A stretch of 64,000 nucleotides of DNA, from NCBI RefSeq assembly GCF_007859755.1, contig NZ_SJPF01000001.1, forward strand, positions 1,228,082 through 1,292,081. The letters run 5' to 3'. The notes beneath the pieces were generated by a model. That model was not told where the DNA came from. It saw only the letters and a list, made by a program, of their open reading frames with translations, and did not search any database. This DNA comes from Blastopirellula retiformator (GTDB lineage: Bacteria > Planctomycetota > Planctomycetia > Pirellulales > Pirellulaceae). The translations under genes and the position numbers were made by a program. Below, piece after piece: positions 24,792-33,709 of the stretch; the stretch's first letter is position 1, and each line of letters opens with the position of its first letter.

Positions 24792-27023
24792 TTATGGAAC
24801 GACCTCGTAGAACTCGCCCCAGGGCTGTTGCGGCTGGTTTTCGTCGGGATTGGCAGGCAACTCGGCGGGGCGGATGACCCCTTGGGCGACCAGTTCGGCA
24901 AAGAAGTCAGGCGTGACGAACTCGGCGAAGCCATAGTTGCCGGGACTGCGAAACCGGGCAATTTCGCTCCAGCTTACGTAGATATGGCTGACTTTGCGGG
25001 CGTGGAGCAGCTCTTTCCGCTCGGCCGCCGACTTGCCGACTAGCCCCACCAGGGGAGAGGCGTCAAAGCAGGTGTGGTAATCGATCGGCGTCTGCATATA
25101 GAAGACGTCCGCCTTGCCCTCGACGATCGCTTTGTGGTCCGCGGGGACCAACTCGGCGAGTAGGCCGGGATCGGGTCCGGCGTTGGCCTCTTTTAACAGC
25201 TGATAGTCGGTGAAGTAAAAGGTAGGCGCCAGGAAGGAGTTCCGCCAGTTGATCCACAAGAAGCAAATCGCCAAACCAACCGCCGCCAGCGAACTACAGA
25301 CGGCGCGCCAACCGGCCGCCGAAATCCGCGCCGCGGCGTAGCCTGCCAACAAGGCGACGACCGGCGCCAGAGGAATCAAAAAGCGATCGTAGCGATGGGT
25401 GAAAAGCCACCAGATGGCGAAGTAGGTTACGGCATACAGCAACAAGCGCCAGGCGATGGCGTCTCTGATCGAGCGATCTTCCTTCTCTTCAGGCAAGCGT
25501 TGCGGTTGCCAGATCGCCAGACCCAGCAGCACGATCGCCGTCACAGCGAGCGGAAAGAGAGCGACGTTGGTCCAGTCGCTGGCGAAAGCGACCTTTTTGA
25601 TCGCGTTGATCAGCAGGGCCGACGTGACGCTGTGGCCGTCGGCGTCGGTCGGCACGGCATGGGCGGCTCGCCACTGAGCGACTTGCTCCGGCGTGCGGAT
25701 CGAATCGGGAAAGATCGAACCTGCCAGCGGATAGACCGGGTTGCCGGTGTAGACGACGTTCTTGATCAGCCACGGGGCAAACAGCAGCGTCACCCCAATC
25801 GTAAAGGCGATCGCCGACTTCAGATTAAGCCGCCGTCCCTCCACCGCTATCCAGACGGCCAGCGGCATTACCAGCAGCGGCAATGCCGGGTACTTACAGG
25901 CAGTCGCCATCCCAGCCATCAGGCCCGCCAACAGTGCAAGCCGCGGTAGCGCGATCGTCGCCGCAGGATCATCGCTGCGCTGCGCCTGAAACCAAACGAT
26001 TGCGGCAAAGATCGTCGCGACCGTGTAGAACGCCCAGACGCCGTCAACCAGTCCATAGACGGCGACCAGTACGATCCAGGGAGTACCGACCACGACAATC
26101 GCCGCGATCTGCCCGGCGTAACTGCCAGCGATGCGTCGGGCGGCGCAGTAAGCGGCCAGCGCGGTAAGCGGAGCGTAGAAGCTGATCAAGGTCTTGCCGA
26201 CCAGCGCGCCATAAAACCACGCCTGGTCGCTGGGCCAGATTGTCATCGGCAGCAGGGCCAACATCTCGGCGCCCATCGGCAAGCCGCTGTAAGCGTTGTA
26301 CGACTCGACGGCGATTCGCCCGGTGGTGAGCCATTCGGTCGGTAGTCGCAGGTGATACTCCAGCACATCGTATTCGTACGGCGGCATCATTCCGCCGAGC
26401 AGCGTGCAGAGGACGATTGGCGCGGCGGCGGCGATCCAGATCCAGGGGCTCGGTTCGCGGGCCGCTTCCGTTTCGCTGCGGGGCGTTCGCTCGCGATACC
26501 AATCCCATCCGCCCCAACCGGCCAGTCCCAACAGCGGCAAGACAATCAGCGCCGGGTAATGCAACAAGCCGACAAAGCCGATCACGAATGTCCAGAGCGA
26601 GACCGTCGCCAATCCCAAGGCGGCGGCGAACACCAACGTCTCCAGCCGCGATAGTAGCCCTGTCAAACCGATCCGAGACAACAAACAGCGGCCGACCAGC
26701 GTGGCGACCAGCATGATCATCGCCGCCAGCACAAAGACTGGCGTGCGCTGCGTGAAGAAGGGGACCGGATCGATCAGCAGATCGGCCCAGGGGCCGAGCA
26801 CCAGCGGGAAGTTGCCGAGGATCGTGAACAAGACGGTCAGTCGATCGGCCGGCTCGCCCTGAAAGACGGGGATCGGCGACTGGAAATAGACGATCAGGTA
26901 GGCGAAGCCGAGCAGGGCCAACAGCGCCGCCGGGGCGAAGCGGATCAGATCGCTACTTGCGAGAGCGGGTTCGCTGCTGGGGGCGGAAGAAGAGTTTCGC
27001 TCGCGGCGTGTTTTTTTCGACAT
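24792..27023 (-). CDS. Multi-pass membrane glycosyltransferase-like protein (GT39/ArnT type)
   Basis: The 743-residue protein has a basic N-terminus and about 12 hydrophobic segments between residues 30 and 600. A soluble C-terminal region of about 130 residues ends AELPANPDENQPQQPWGEFYEVV. The loop after helix 1 holds acidic residues, and PPYEYDVLEYHLRLPTEWLTTG near 215-235 resembles the substrate loop of GT-C enzymes that use polyprenyl-phosphate sugars (DUF2723/PMT_2/RgtA types). It lies 116 bp upstream of the cyclase on the same strand. A link to hopanoid or lipid glycosylation is possible but not shown. Confidence 0.7.
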   Translation of the reverse strand: MSKKTRRERNSSSAPSSEPALASSDLIRFAPAALLALLGFAYLIVYFQSPIPVFQGEPADRLTVLFTILGNFPLVLGPWADLLIDPVPFFTQRTPVFVLAAMIMLVATLVGRCLLSRIGLTGLLSRLETLVFAAALGLATVSLWTFVIGFVGLLHYPALIVLPLLGLAGWGGWDWYRERTPRSETEAAREPSPWIWIAAAAPIVLCTLLGGMMPPYEYDVLEYHLRLPTEWLTTGRIAVESYNAYSGLPMGAEMLALLPMTIWPSDQAWFYGALVGKTLISFYAPLTALAAYCAARRIAGSYAGQIAAIVVVGTPWIVLVAVYGLVDGVWAFYTVATIFAAIVWFQAQRSDDPAATIALPRLALLAGLMAGMATACKYPALPLLVMPLAVWIAVEGRRLNLKSAIAFTIGVTLLFAPWLIKNVVYTGNPVYPLAGSIFPDSIRTPEQVAQWRAAHAVPTDADGHSVTSALLINAIKKVAFASDWTNVALFPLAVTAIVLLGLAIWQPQRLPEEKEDRSIRDAIAWRLLLYAVTYFAIWWLFTHRYDRFLIPLAPVVALLAGYAAARISAAGWRAVCSSLAAVGLAICFLWINWRNSFLAPTFYFTDYQLLKEANAGPDPGLLAELVPADHKAIVEGKADVFYMQTPIDYHTCFDASPLVGLVGKSAAERKELLHARKVSHIYVSWSEIARFRSPGNYGFAEFVTPDFFAELVAQGVIRPAELPANPDENQPQQPWGEFYEVVP

Positions 27024-27260
27024 TCGACTTACGGGTCCCGCGGTTGACGTTTCGAGCGGCGAACAGCGGATTTCCCCCGGCCAGCGGCGATCATTTCTAG
27101 GATAGCTCGTTTAAATAGCACGAAAATTCAAGGAGAAAGCCGCGGCTGACTTCCCCCGGTTCATGAACTAAGATATTGAAATCGTATAAAACTTTGACTA
27201 GCTTCACGCAACGATTCTAGCCTCCCATAACCGCCGCCGTTAGACCAAGCCTCTTTGAAC

Positions 27261-28280
27261 ATGTCAAACCAAGATCGTCTCGCCGGTATCTTTACGCCCA
27301 ATATCGTTCCCCTCGATTCGCGGGGGGACATCAACGAGTCGGAACTGCGGCGTTACGTCGACTGGCTGATCGACCGGGGCGTGCATGGCCTCTATCCCAA
27401 TGGTTCGACCGGCGAGTTCCTTCGCTTTACCGCCGAAGAGCGACGCCGGATCATCGAGATCATGGCCGATCAGACCGCCGGCCGCGTGCCGATTTTGGCT
27501 GGCGCCGCCGAGGCGAACGTCCGCGAGACGATCAAGGCCTGCGAGACCTACTACGAATATGGTTGCCGCGCCGTCGCCATCGTGTCGCCGTTCTACTACA
27601 AGCTGACCCCGGCCGGCGTCTACGCCTACTTCAAAGAGATCGCCGACAACACGCCGATCGACGTCACGCTTTACAACATTCCGATGTTCGCCTCGCCGAT
27701 CGACGTGCCGACGGTGCAGCGGTTGGCGGAAGAGTGCGACAAGGTGATCGCGATCAAGGACTCTTCCGGCGACCTGCCGCACATGATGCGAATGATCGCT
27801 GCGGTCCGTCCGCTGCGGCCCGACTTTGGTTTCATGACCGGTTGGGACGCGGCGCTGATGCCGATGATGTTGATCGGTTGCGATGGCGGCACGAATGCGA
27901 CCAGCGGCGTGGCGCCAGAGATCACCCGCAAGCTGTACGACCTGACCAAGGCGGGACGCATCGACGAAGCCCGCGACCTGCAATATCGGTTGCTGAAGCT
28001 GTTTGACGCGATGCTCTATAACAGCGAGTTCCCGGAAGGTTTCCGGGCGGCGATCGCGCTGCGTGGTTTTCATCCCGGCAAGGGACGTCAGCCGCAGTCG
28101 GAAAGCCAACTGGAAGCGATTGACGTGCTCAAACGCGAACTGCAATGTTTGCTGGCGGCCGAAGGTTATGTTGATGAGCCGGTCGGCGGCTGTGCGATCA
28201 AGGAAGAAGTCGACTCGGACGAGGTTGCCCGGATCGTGCAAAACGTCGTCGGCGAACTAAAACGCCGCGGCCTCGCATAG
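27261..28280 (+). CDS. Dihydrodipicolinate synthase / N-acetylneuraminate lyase family aldolase
   Basis: The 339-residue TIM-barrel protein has [15 protein letters not shown] at the substrate carboxylate site, LYNIP with the catalytic tyrosine, and [10 protein letters not shown] with the Schiff-base lysine near residue 165. It is longer than typical DapA (about 290), with a C-terminal extension rich in acidic residues ([16 protein letters not shown]). DapA itself, a sugar-acid aldolase or a hydroxyproline-pathway enzyme cannot be separated by motif. It is monocistronic, with a palindromic repeat immediately after the stop. Confidence 0.85.
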   Translation: MSNQDRLAGIFTPNIVPLDSRGDINESELRRYVDWLIDRGVHGLYPNGSTGEFLRFTAEERRRIIEIMADQTAGRVPILAGAAEANVRETIKACETYYEYGCRAVAIVSPFYYKLTPAGVYAYFKEIADNTPIDVTLYNIPMFASPIDVPTVQRLAEECDKVIAIKDSSGDLPHMMRMIAAVRPLRPDFGFMTGWDAALMPMMLIGCDGGTNATSGVAPEITRKLYDLTKAGRIDEARDLQYRLLKLFDAMLYNSEFPEGFRAAIALRGFHPGKGRQPQSESQLEAIDVLKRELQCLLAAEGYVDEPVGGCAIKEEVDSDEVARIVQNVVGELKRRGLA

Positions 28281-28290
28281 GCCAAACAGG

Positions 28291-28447
28291 TTAGCAGTCC
28301 GTTGATTTTCTCGACGGACTGCGTGATCGCACGGATGCGATCCCAAAATAACGACGTAAGTCGTTATTTTGCGAGCCGCGAAGAGCAATGCTCTGAGCCT
28401 GGCGAGGTTGGAAAATGCCACGATGGCATTTTTCAACAGGCAGTTAG
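28291..28447 (+). repeat. 157-bp palindromic repeat, family 2, copy 1
   Basis: The element has four consecutive hairpins: GCAGTCCGT with ACGGACTGC, AAAATAACGAC with GTCGTTATTTT, AGAGCATTGCTCT-like, and AAAATGCCA with TGGCATTTT. The outer ends (TTAGCAGTCCGTTGA and TCAACAGGCAGTTAG) are near-complementary. The copy at 45286-45443 matches over its whole length. It follows directly after the aldolase stop and runs into a family 1 repeat. It resembles a MITE. Confidence 0.85.
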
Positions 28448-28504
28448 CCCCGAAAGCTCTCGCTTTCGGGGCCGACAAAGTCGGCAGGAAGCATCACTCC
28501 GCGG
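28443..28504 (-). repeat. Palindromic intergenic repeat, family 1, copy C (inverted)
   Basis: The reverse complement matches copy A from GCGGAGTGATGCTTCCTG to GGGCTAAC, with both hairpins. It abuts or overlaps the end of the family 2 element, giving a composite. Confidence 0.8.
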
Positions 28505-28588
28505 CGAGCCCCAAGCCGGCTGACCACTCAACAAATAAAGCGCGCAGGAGCATCGATTCCCGAACGCTTTCGCCTTTTCTAGTGACGA

Positions 28589-28987
28589 TTACCGCGGCAT
28601 CTTCAGCCCCGGTATGTCGAGTGTGATCGCCTGACCGCTTTGCCAGTCGATCTCCAGCGGCGACGAAGCCGCACTGCCATACTTTTTCGGCAGCATGACC
28701 GGCGAACCAATCGACTCGACCGTGAAGCGATACTTGCCTGGCTCAAGCATCAGCGGACCTGCCGCGGCTGGCTGTACCAGTTCAAACGACCCATCCGCCG
28801 CGGTCGTGCCAAAACCAATCGGGGTATCAACGCCATCGGCGCGATAGACGTTGACCTGCATCTCGGCCAGGGGATTTTCACCAGTGGTCAAACGCCCGGT
28901 GGCGCCGCCGGTGACGGGTGTTGGCCCGCAGCCAGCCATTGCCAGTAGTGAAAACGTCAGACAGGCAAGCGAAAGCGAGCGAATCAT
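28589..28987 (-). CDS. Small lipoprotein, carboxypeptidase-regulatory-like
   Basis: The 132-residue protein begins MIRSLSLACLTFSLLAMAGC, with the lipid cysteine at residue 20. A single beta domain follows with GRLTTGENPLAEMQVNVYR, TTAADGSFELVQPA and EPGKYRFTVE. The true ATG at 28987 overlaps the stop of the PepSY gene (ATGA), so the two are translationally coupled. By context it may bind or present something to the PepSY-TM partner on the outer side of the membrane. The function is not known. Confidence 0.85.
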   Translation of the reverse strand: MIRSLSLACLTFSLLAMAGCGPTPVTGGATGRLTTGENPLAEMQVNVYRADGVDTPIGFGTTAADGSFELVQPAAAGPLMLEPGKYRFTVESIGSPVMLPKKYGSAASSPLEIDWQSGQAITLDIPGLKMPR

Positions 28988-30324
28988 ACGGATGCGACCT
29001 CCGGCGCACGGGGTTGGCGAAGTCCCAGCCAGCCGCGAATGCCTGGCGAGCGACGCAAGACGAAGCGCTCCGCTAGATAGACGGCTAGCAACGACGCTCC
29101 AAACAACGGGAGATAAACGGCCAGCGCGACGACAATCACCAGCAGGCCAACAGATAACCGCGGCGCCGAGCCAACCGCCGGGGCGCCCAAGACGCCCTGG
29201 TCGCGCCGCCGCCACCACAGGATTACGCCGCTCGCGCTCAGCAAGATCAAACCGCTGGTAGTGATCACTCCCAGCAGTTGATTGGGCCAACCGAACAGTT
29301 GCCCTTCGTGCAGGGCGATGCCAACGCCGACGACCTGATCGATCACGTGACGATCGCCAAAATTCTGCCGGCTGATCAATTCACCACTCTCGCCGTCGAT
29401 CGTTAGATTCACGCGATAGGGGCGGTTCTGCGTCATCGACGCGACCTTCCACTCGGTCGAGTCTCCGCGCGGCGGCGAGACAATCACCGGCGACGGGAGG
29501 TCGAGCGGCGTTACCGCTGCGGCGACTTGATTGGCCGCGCCGTAGTCACGCGGCGTCGGCTCGCTCGACTCTTTCATGGTCCGCGATCGGCTGATCTGCC
29601 AATCTTGCCGGGCAACCGCCGTACCGGTCCACTGGCGAGCTGTGCGGAAGTAGTTGCCCCAGAAGGTCGACCACGGCAAGCCGGACAGGATCAATACGAT
29701 CGCAAAACCGGAAATCCAGATGCCGGAGACGCTATGGATGTCGCGCCAGAAAATCTTCTTGCCGCTCATCAGTCGAGGGAACAGCACGCCGCCGAAGCCC
29801 GACCACTTGCGCGGCCACCACAAGTAGAGACCGGTGAAGATCAGCACCAACGTCCAACAGGCGGTTAGCTCTACCAGGTAAGAGCCGCGGTTGCCGAGAA
29901 ACAGTTCGCCATGCATCCGGCGAATCACGGCGATGAAGCGATCGGCTTCCACCTTTTGTCCGAGCAACGTGCCGCTGGCTGGATCGACATAGCAGCGGAC
30001 CCGTTCGCCGTTCTGAGTGACGATGATCCGGGTTGCGGCGCCCGGCGATTGGGGCAGTTCAAACGAGTGGAACCGGGCGGCAGGCAGCGCCGCCAACGTC
30101 GCTTCGATCTGTTCCGAAATCGGCAGCGAAGTTTTGCCGGCTGGCAACTGGTCGTACGGACGATCGATCCATGACTCGATCTGCGGTTTGAACAGGTAGA
30201 TCGTGCCGCTGATTGACAGGACGAGGAGGATCGGTATGCAAAACAGGCCGGCATAAAAATGCCACCGCCATACCGCGCGGTAGTCGGGCCAAGGCCGCTT
30301 GCGCGGCGAGTTGGAATTGTCCAT
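28984..30324 (-). CDS. PepSY-associated TM (iron-regulated membrane) protein
   Basis: The 446-residue protein matches PepSY_TM. The first helix follows WRWHFYAGLFCIPILL, with the helix-flanking histidine of the family. A periplasmic PepSY-like region (about 60-130) precedes the motif RMHGELFLGNRGSYLVELTACW and DIHSVSGIWISGFAIVL, and further helices end with GVALHEGQLFGWPNQLLG. Such proteins accompany siderophore uptake and are proposed reductases with histidine-ligated haem. No TonB receptor lies nearby. It is coupled to the following lipoprotein by an ATGA overlap. Confidence 0.85.
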   Translation of the reverse strand: MDNSNSPRKRPWPDYRAVWRWHFYAGLFCIPILLVLSISGTIYLFKPQIESWIDRPYDQLPAGKTSLPISEQIEATLAALPAARFHSFELPQSPGAATRIIVTQNGERVRCYVDPASGTLLGQKVEADRFIAVIRRMHGELFLGNRGSYLVELTACWTLVLIFTGLYLWWPRKWSGFGGVLFPRLMSGKKIFWRDIHSVSGIWISGFAIVLILSGLPWSTFWGNYFRTARQWTGTAVARQDWQISRSRTMKESSEPTPRDYGAANQVAAAVTPLDLPSPVIVSPPRGDSTEWKVASMTQNRPYRVNLTIDGESGELISRQNFGDRHVIDQVVGVGIALHEGQLFGWPNQLLGVITTSGLILLSASGVILWWRRRDQGVLGAPAVGSAPRLSVGLLVIVVALAVYLPLFGASLLAVYLAERFVLRRSPGIRGWLGLRQPRAPEVASV

Positions 30325-30437
30325 GGAACTTCTATTGTCTGGGGAGGGAATATCTGGGGAAAGCGCACGCGGAGCCTGCGCGCTTTGTTGCCGAAAGCGC
30401 GCCAGGCCCCAAGGTGCGAGTTGAAGATGCGTCCGGG

Positions 30438-31514
30438 TTAGAACTCGCCCAGAACTTCGCCGCCGTTGACGCTATGCAAGGCGCGATGCGTCGACAGGTC
30501 GATCGTGTCTGGCAGCAATCGCACCGAGCCGTCGCCAAAGGTGACGTTGGCGCCGCCGGGATGGTAACTGCGCGGGGCGAAGTAGCCAGTCCAGTGGGTC
30601 ACCACATCGGGAATACGGCTGTTGGGCGTATGGTAACCGTTGGTCATCGAGTTGATGGCCCCGGTAAACGCCCATGACATTCCCCGGCCGCGAATCGCGG
30701 CGCTTTCGCCGCCGCGCCACGAGGTGAAGCCGGTCCAGAAGGTGGAGATGTCGGGATTGGAGATCGCGCCATCGCCATTGGTGTAGCTGCTCCAGCCGCC
30801 GCCGTTGCCGGGCATGCCTTGCTTCGTCGGATCGGGATTGCTGGAGCCGACGCCGCTGGAGCCGTTCAGCGTGAACTGATACGGATAGGGAGGCGTTTCG
30901 CCGGCAGGCAAGGTCATGTCCGCGCCGACGCTGCGGACCGTTTCGCTCATCACGACGCTGTTGCTGGTTCCGTCGGTCATGTCGCGGAAGCCAGCCTTGG
31001 AGTATTGGTAGAAAATCCCGTCGGTCTTGTGCTTGAAGTCGTAGTTGACGCCGGTTCCGCTGCCAAAGCTGACCATGTAGTTCAAGCAGCCATAGGTATT
31101 GCCCGACGAGGTCGTCTGCGATGGCGCCGGATCACTCGGGCACAAGAAGAGGGACAGCGGGGTTTCGAACGCGGTGGCGAACGCAGCGTTCGGCGACTTG
31201 CCGCTCCAGCCGCCGCTGAAGGCGGCTAGCGAGTAGTCGAGTTGGTCGTTCAGGTTCCCTTGCTCGACGTAGGGGAGCAGGCGAGCCTGGACTGAAAAGT
31301 CGGTGTCGACCGTGCCGGCCATCGGAAAGACCTTGAAGGTCGATTCGTAGTTGTGCAGGGCCAAGCCAAGCTGCTTCAGGTTATTGGTGCACGACATCCG
31401 GCGTGCCGCTTCGCGGGCCTGTTGCACAGCCGGCAGCAGCAAGGCGATCAGAACGCCGATGATGGCGATCACCACCAGCAATTCGACCAAGGTAAAAGCG
31501 TGACGTAGTTTCAT
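30438..31514 (-). CDS. DUF1559 prepilin-like protein 2
   Basis: The 358-residue protein begins [20 protein letters not shown] and has the DUF1559 body: [55 protein letters not shown], then [10 protein letters not shown]. The start at 31514 matches its tandem neighbour. It lies 113 bp before the PepSY gene on the same strand. Its first 45 codons are almost identical in DNA to those of the neighbour, so gene conversion or recent duplication maintains the leader/helix region while the body diverges. Confidence 0.92.
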   Translation of the reverse strand: MKLRHAFTLVELLVVIAIIGVLIALLLPAVQQAREAARRMSCTNNLKQLGLALHNYESTFKVFPMAGTVDTDFSVQARLLPYVEQGNLNDQLDYSLAAFSGGWSGKSPNAAFATAFETPLSLFLCPSDPAPSQTTSSGNTYGCLNYMVSFGSGTGVNYDFKHKTDGIFYQYSKAGFRDMTDGTSNSVVMSETVRSVGADMTLPAGETPPYPYQFTLNGSSGVGSSNPDPTKQGMPGNGGGWSSYTNGDGAISNPDISTFWTGFTSWRGGESAAIRGRGMSWAFTGAINSMTNGYHTPNSRIPDVVTHWTGYFAPRSYHPGGANVTFGDGSVRLLPDTIDLSTHRALHSVNGGEVLGEF

Positions 31515-31570
31515 GATTGTATTGCTATTTGTTAGGTCTATTTCGAATGAATCGGGAGCGGTTGCGGCGA

Positions 31571-32545
31571 TTAGTACTCGCCGATCACTTCTCCACCACC
31601 ACGGGTCGCCAGGGCTCGCCAAATAACGATATCGACCGTTTCGCCGACGAAGCGGACGCTGCCGTCGACTCTAGCGGCTTGCACGCCGCCGGGATGTTGG
31701 CTGCGAGCGCTGGTGATCGCGAAGTTGTGATACCCGTTGTGGCAATCCGGTGAACTGGAGTTCGGTCCGTACCAGTGGTTGTAGAGCGCGTCGGCGAGAT
31801 GGCCGTTGACCCATTTCGCGCCCCGCTGTCCCGACCAGGCGGGCGCCGAACTGGGCGTGCAAGCCGATTCGGTCGTTTGCGTGTTGGTGTCGAGCTGGAT
31901 GACTCGATGCCGATAGTCGTTGTTGGATGGAGCGGAGTCGTTTCCGTCTCCCAGCAAGTGCTCGCTAAACACGACCGTGTTGCTGGTGCCGTCGGTGACG
32001 TCGCGGAAGCCGGTCTTAGACAGTGAGAAGATCACGCCGTCGGAATTGGCGTTGGCGCCGTCGTCCGAAGCGTCGCTAATGTTGTTGACGCCCGATCCGA
32101 GCGACATGGGGTAGCTGATGCCTCCGTAAACGCTGCCTGGAACTTCGTCCCGGTCACTGGGGCAAAGTAGCAACGAAAGACGAGTTTGGGCCGCCGTATC
32201 GTTCTCGCCGACCAGCGTCGCGTCGTACGACCCGGCGAAGGCGTTCATCGGCGGTACTTCGTAATGCAGCAGGTCGCCCAGGTTTCCTTGGTCGACATAG
32301 GGGAGCAACAGCGATTGCGGCGACCAGACGAACGGATAGCCGAGTCCGCCGGGCGGGAACGAGCCATGCGTGTCATGGTAGTTGTGCAGCGCTAGGCCAA
32401 GCTGCTTCAGGTTATTGGTGCACGACATCCGGCGTGCCGCTTCGCGGGCCTGTTGCACAGCCGGCAATAGCAGGGCGATCAAAACGCCGATGATGGCGAT
32501 CACCACCAGCAGTTCGACCAAGGTAAAAGCGTGACGTAGTTTCAT
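31571..32545 (-). CDS. DUF1559 prepilin-like protein 3
   Basis: The 324-residue paralogue of the gene 56 bp downstream has the same prepilin N-terminus, [41 protein letters not shown], and the C-terminal [21 protein letters not shown]. It sits between the cysteine-rich membrane protein gene and DUF1559 protein 2, all on the minus strand. The body is shorter than that of protein 2. It is probably exported and cleaved by prepilin peptidase. Confidence 0.92.
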   Translation of the reverse strand: MKLRHAFTLVELLVVIAIIGVLIALLLPAVQQAREAARRMSCTNNLKQLGLALHNYHDTHGSFPPGGLGYPFVWSPQSLLLPYVDQGNLGDLLHYEVPPMNAFAGSYDATLVGENDTAAQTRLSLLLCPSDRDEVPGSVYGGISYPMSLGSGVNNISDASDDGANANSDGVIFSLSKTGFRDVTDGTSNTVVFSEHLLGDGNDSAPSNNDYRHRVIQLDTNTQTTESACTPSSAPAWSGQRGAKWVNGHLADALYNHWYGPNSSSPDCHNGYHNFAITSARSQHPGGVQAARVDGSVRFVGETVDIVIWRALATRGGGEVIGEY

Positions 32546-32665
32546 GGTTATGGAAATTGGGTGTGTGGGTTGCGATTTGTGAGATCGCGCGTGCGCACCA
32601 GTTAGCGCAAGCGCATACGGCGATTCTGTGAGAGGGCGAATCGGTTGCAGACAACCAATCGCTAT

Positions 32666-33340
32666 CTAAGCCGCAATCGCATCCGGCGGCGGGCTGGCCG
32701 GCGTCAAGACAAGCGACGTCGGCGTCGTTTCGCCGGTGGTTAGAAAGCCGCAGAACTCCAGTCGGGGGCTCCAAGAGGGAGCGACCGGTTCTACGACCGA
32801 ACTTGAGAAAATTGCAAACAGCTCCGGCAAGCCGCCGCAGCGTGAGATCGTGAAGAAGGGGCCTTTGTAGGGCGCCGAGTTGGTCGGCGAAGCACTCGTC
32901 TCAGGCGACGAGCAGCAGTTGTCGGACTTCTTGGCGCAACAACTCTTGGTCTTGGCGGCACAGCACGACGCCACCTGCTTGGCGGCGCAGCAACTTGGCT
33001 TCGCAGCTTGCACGATCGCCGCTTCGGCCATCAGCTTGGCGACAATATTGTCAGGCGGGGTGACGCCGTTCGTTTCGGCCCAGGCCAAACGCTCCTCAGG
33101 CGTATTGCAGCAGCAGTTGTTCCAGCAGGTGTATGCGTCGCGGCAGCCGCACGTTCCTCCCTGACAGGGAAACGGAATCGAGAGATCCTGCGGAACGAAA
33201 CCGCGGAAGCGGACGCCGAACGACAGGAAGACGATGTTCGCGATCAGCAACATCGAGATCAGGGTGCGCCGGCGCAGCACGAAGCGATTGCGGACCCATG
33301 GCCGCAGATCGCATCGCCAGCTGGCAAGACGCTGGTACAC
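32666..33340 (-). CDS. Cysteine-rich single-pass membrane protein
   Basis: The 224-residue protein has an N-terminal helix ISMLLIANIVFLSFGVRF (about 28-46). A periplasm-like domain follows with CQGGTCGCRDAYTCWNNCCC and the conserved-looking ERLAWAETNGVTPP, then a linker with CC-A-K repeats (PSCCAAK, ASCCAAK, KSCCAKK, DNCCSS). Roughly twenty cysteines lie within about 110 residues, suggesting metal or disulfide chemistry. I know similar CxCxxxxxCWxxCCC proteins only as uncharacterised planctomycete/verrucomicrobial genes. The GTG at 33340 is the start given, but an ATG at 33253 just inside the helix is possible. It heads the DUF1559/PepSY cluster. Confidence 0.65.
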   Translation of the reverse strand: MYQRLASWRCDLRPWVRNRFVLRRRTLISMLLIANIVFLSFGVRFRGFVPQDLSIPFPCQGGTCGCRDAYTCWNNCCCNTPEERLAWAETNGVTPPDNIVAKLMAEAAIVQAAKPSCCAAKQVASCCAAKTKSCCAKKSDNCCSSPETSASPTNSAPYKGPFFTISRCGGLPELFAIFSSSVVEPVAPSWSPRLEFCGFLTTGETTPTSLVLTPASPPPDAIAA

Positions 33341-33709
33341 CTCTTAACCCCTCCGATCGGAATAATTGCTTGAGGGTAACTGCTGACAGCGGTGCTGGCA
33401 ACTGCGGCGAATTGTCGCAGGGGGCGCCTAATCAGCAGGCGTTGAAGTCGTCCCAGGCGGTCAAATCGAGAAACTGGCTGGCGAGTCTACCGCTGGCGCC
33501 AATTGCTAGCAAAGCGCCGATTCGGGGAAAGATTCCGAAATTGCGGGATTGATGGAGCGATTATGCCACGTTTGCCGAAAAGACTTCGAGGATAGCTAGT
33601 TCTGCCGACTGGGTTGTGATTGTTGACCATGGGTTAAACCGTTGCGACGCCTGGCTAGGGAAACGAGCTGACGATTACTCGATTTCGGTGACCTGAGGAA
33701 AGGACGGCG
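33341..33709. other. Divergent intergenic region, no gene seen
   Basis: About 370 bp separates the cysteine-rich gene from the TolC-like gene. No convincing coding frame is present. A GGAAAGGA ribosome site lies just before the TolC-like ATG, and a TTGACC at 33623-33628 has no matching -10. Confidence 0.35.

Noticed and set aside
28988-29290. 101-codon N-terminal extension of the small lipoprotein
   Set aside because: It overlaps the PepSY gene in another frame; the lipoprotein signal starts exactly at the ATG at 28987.
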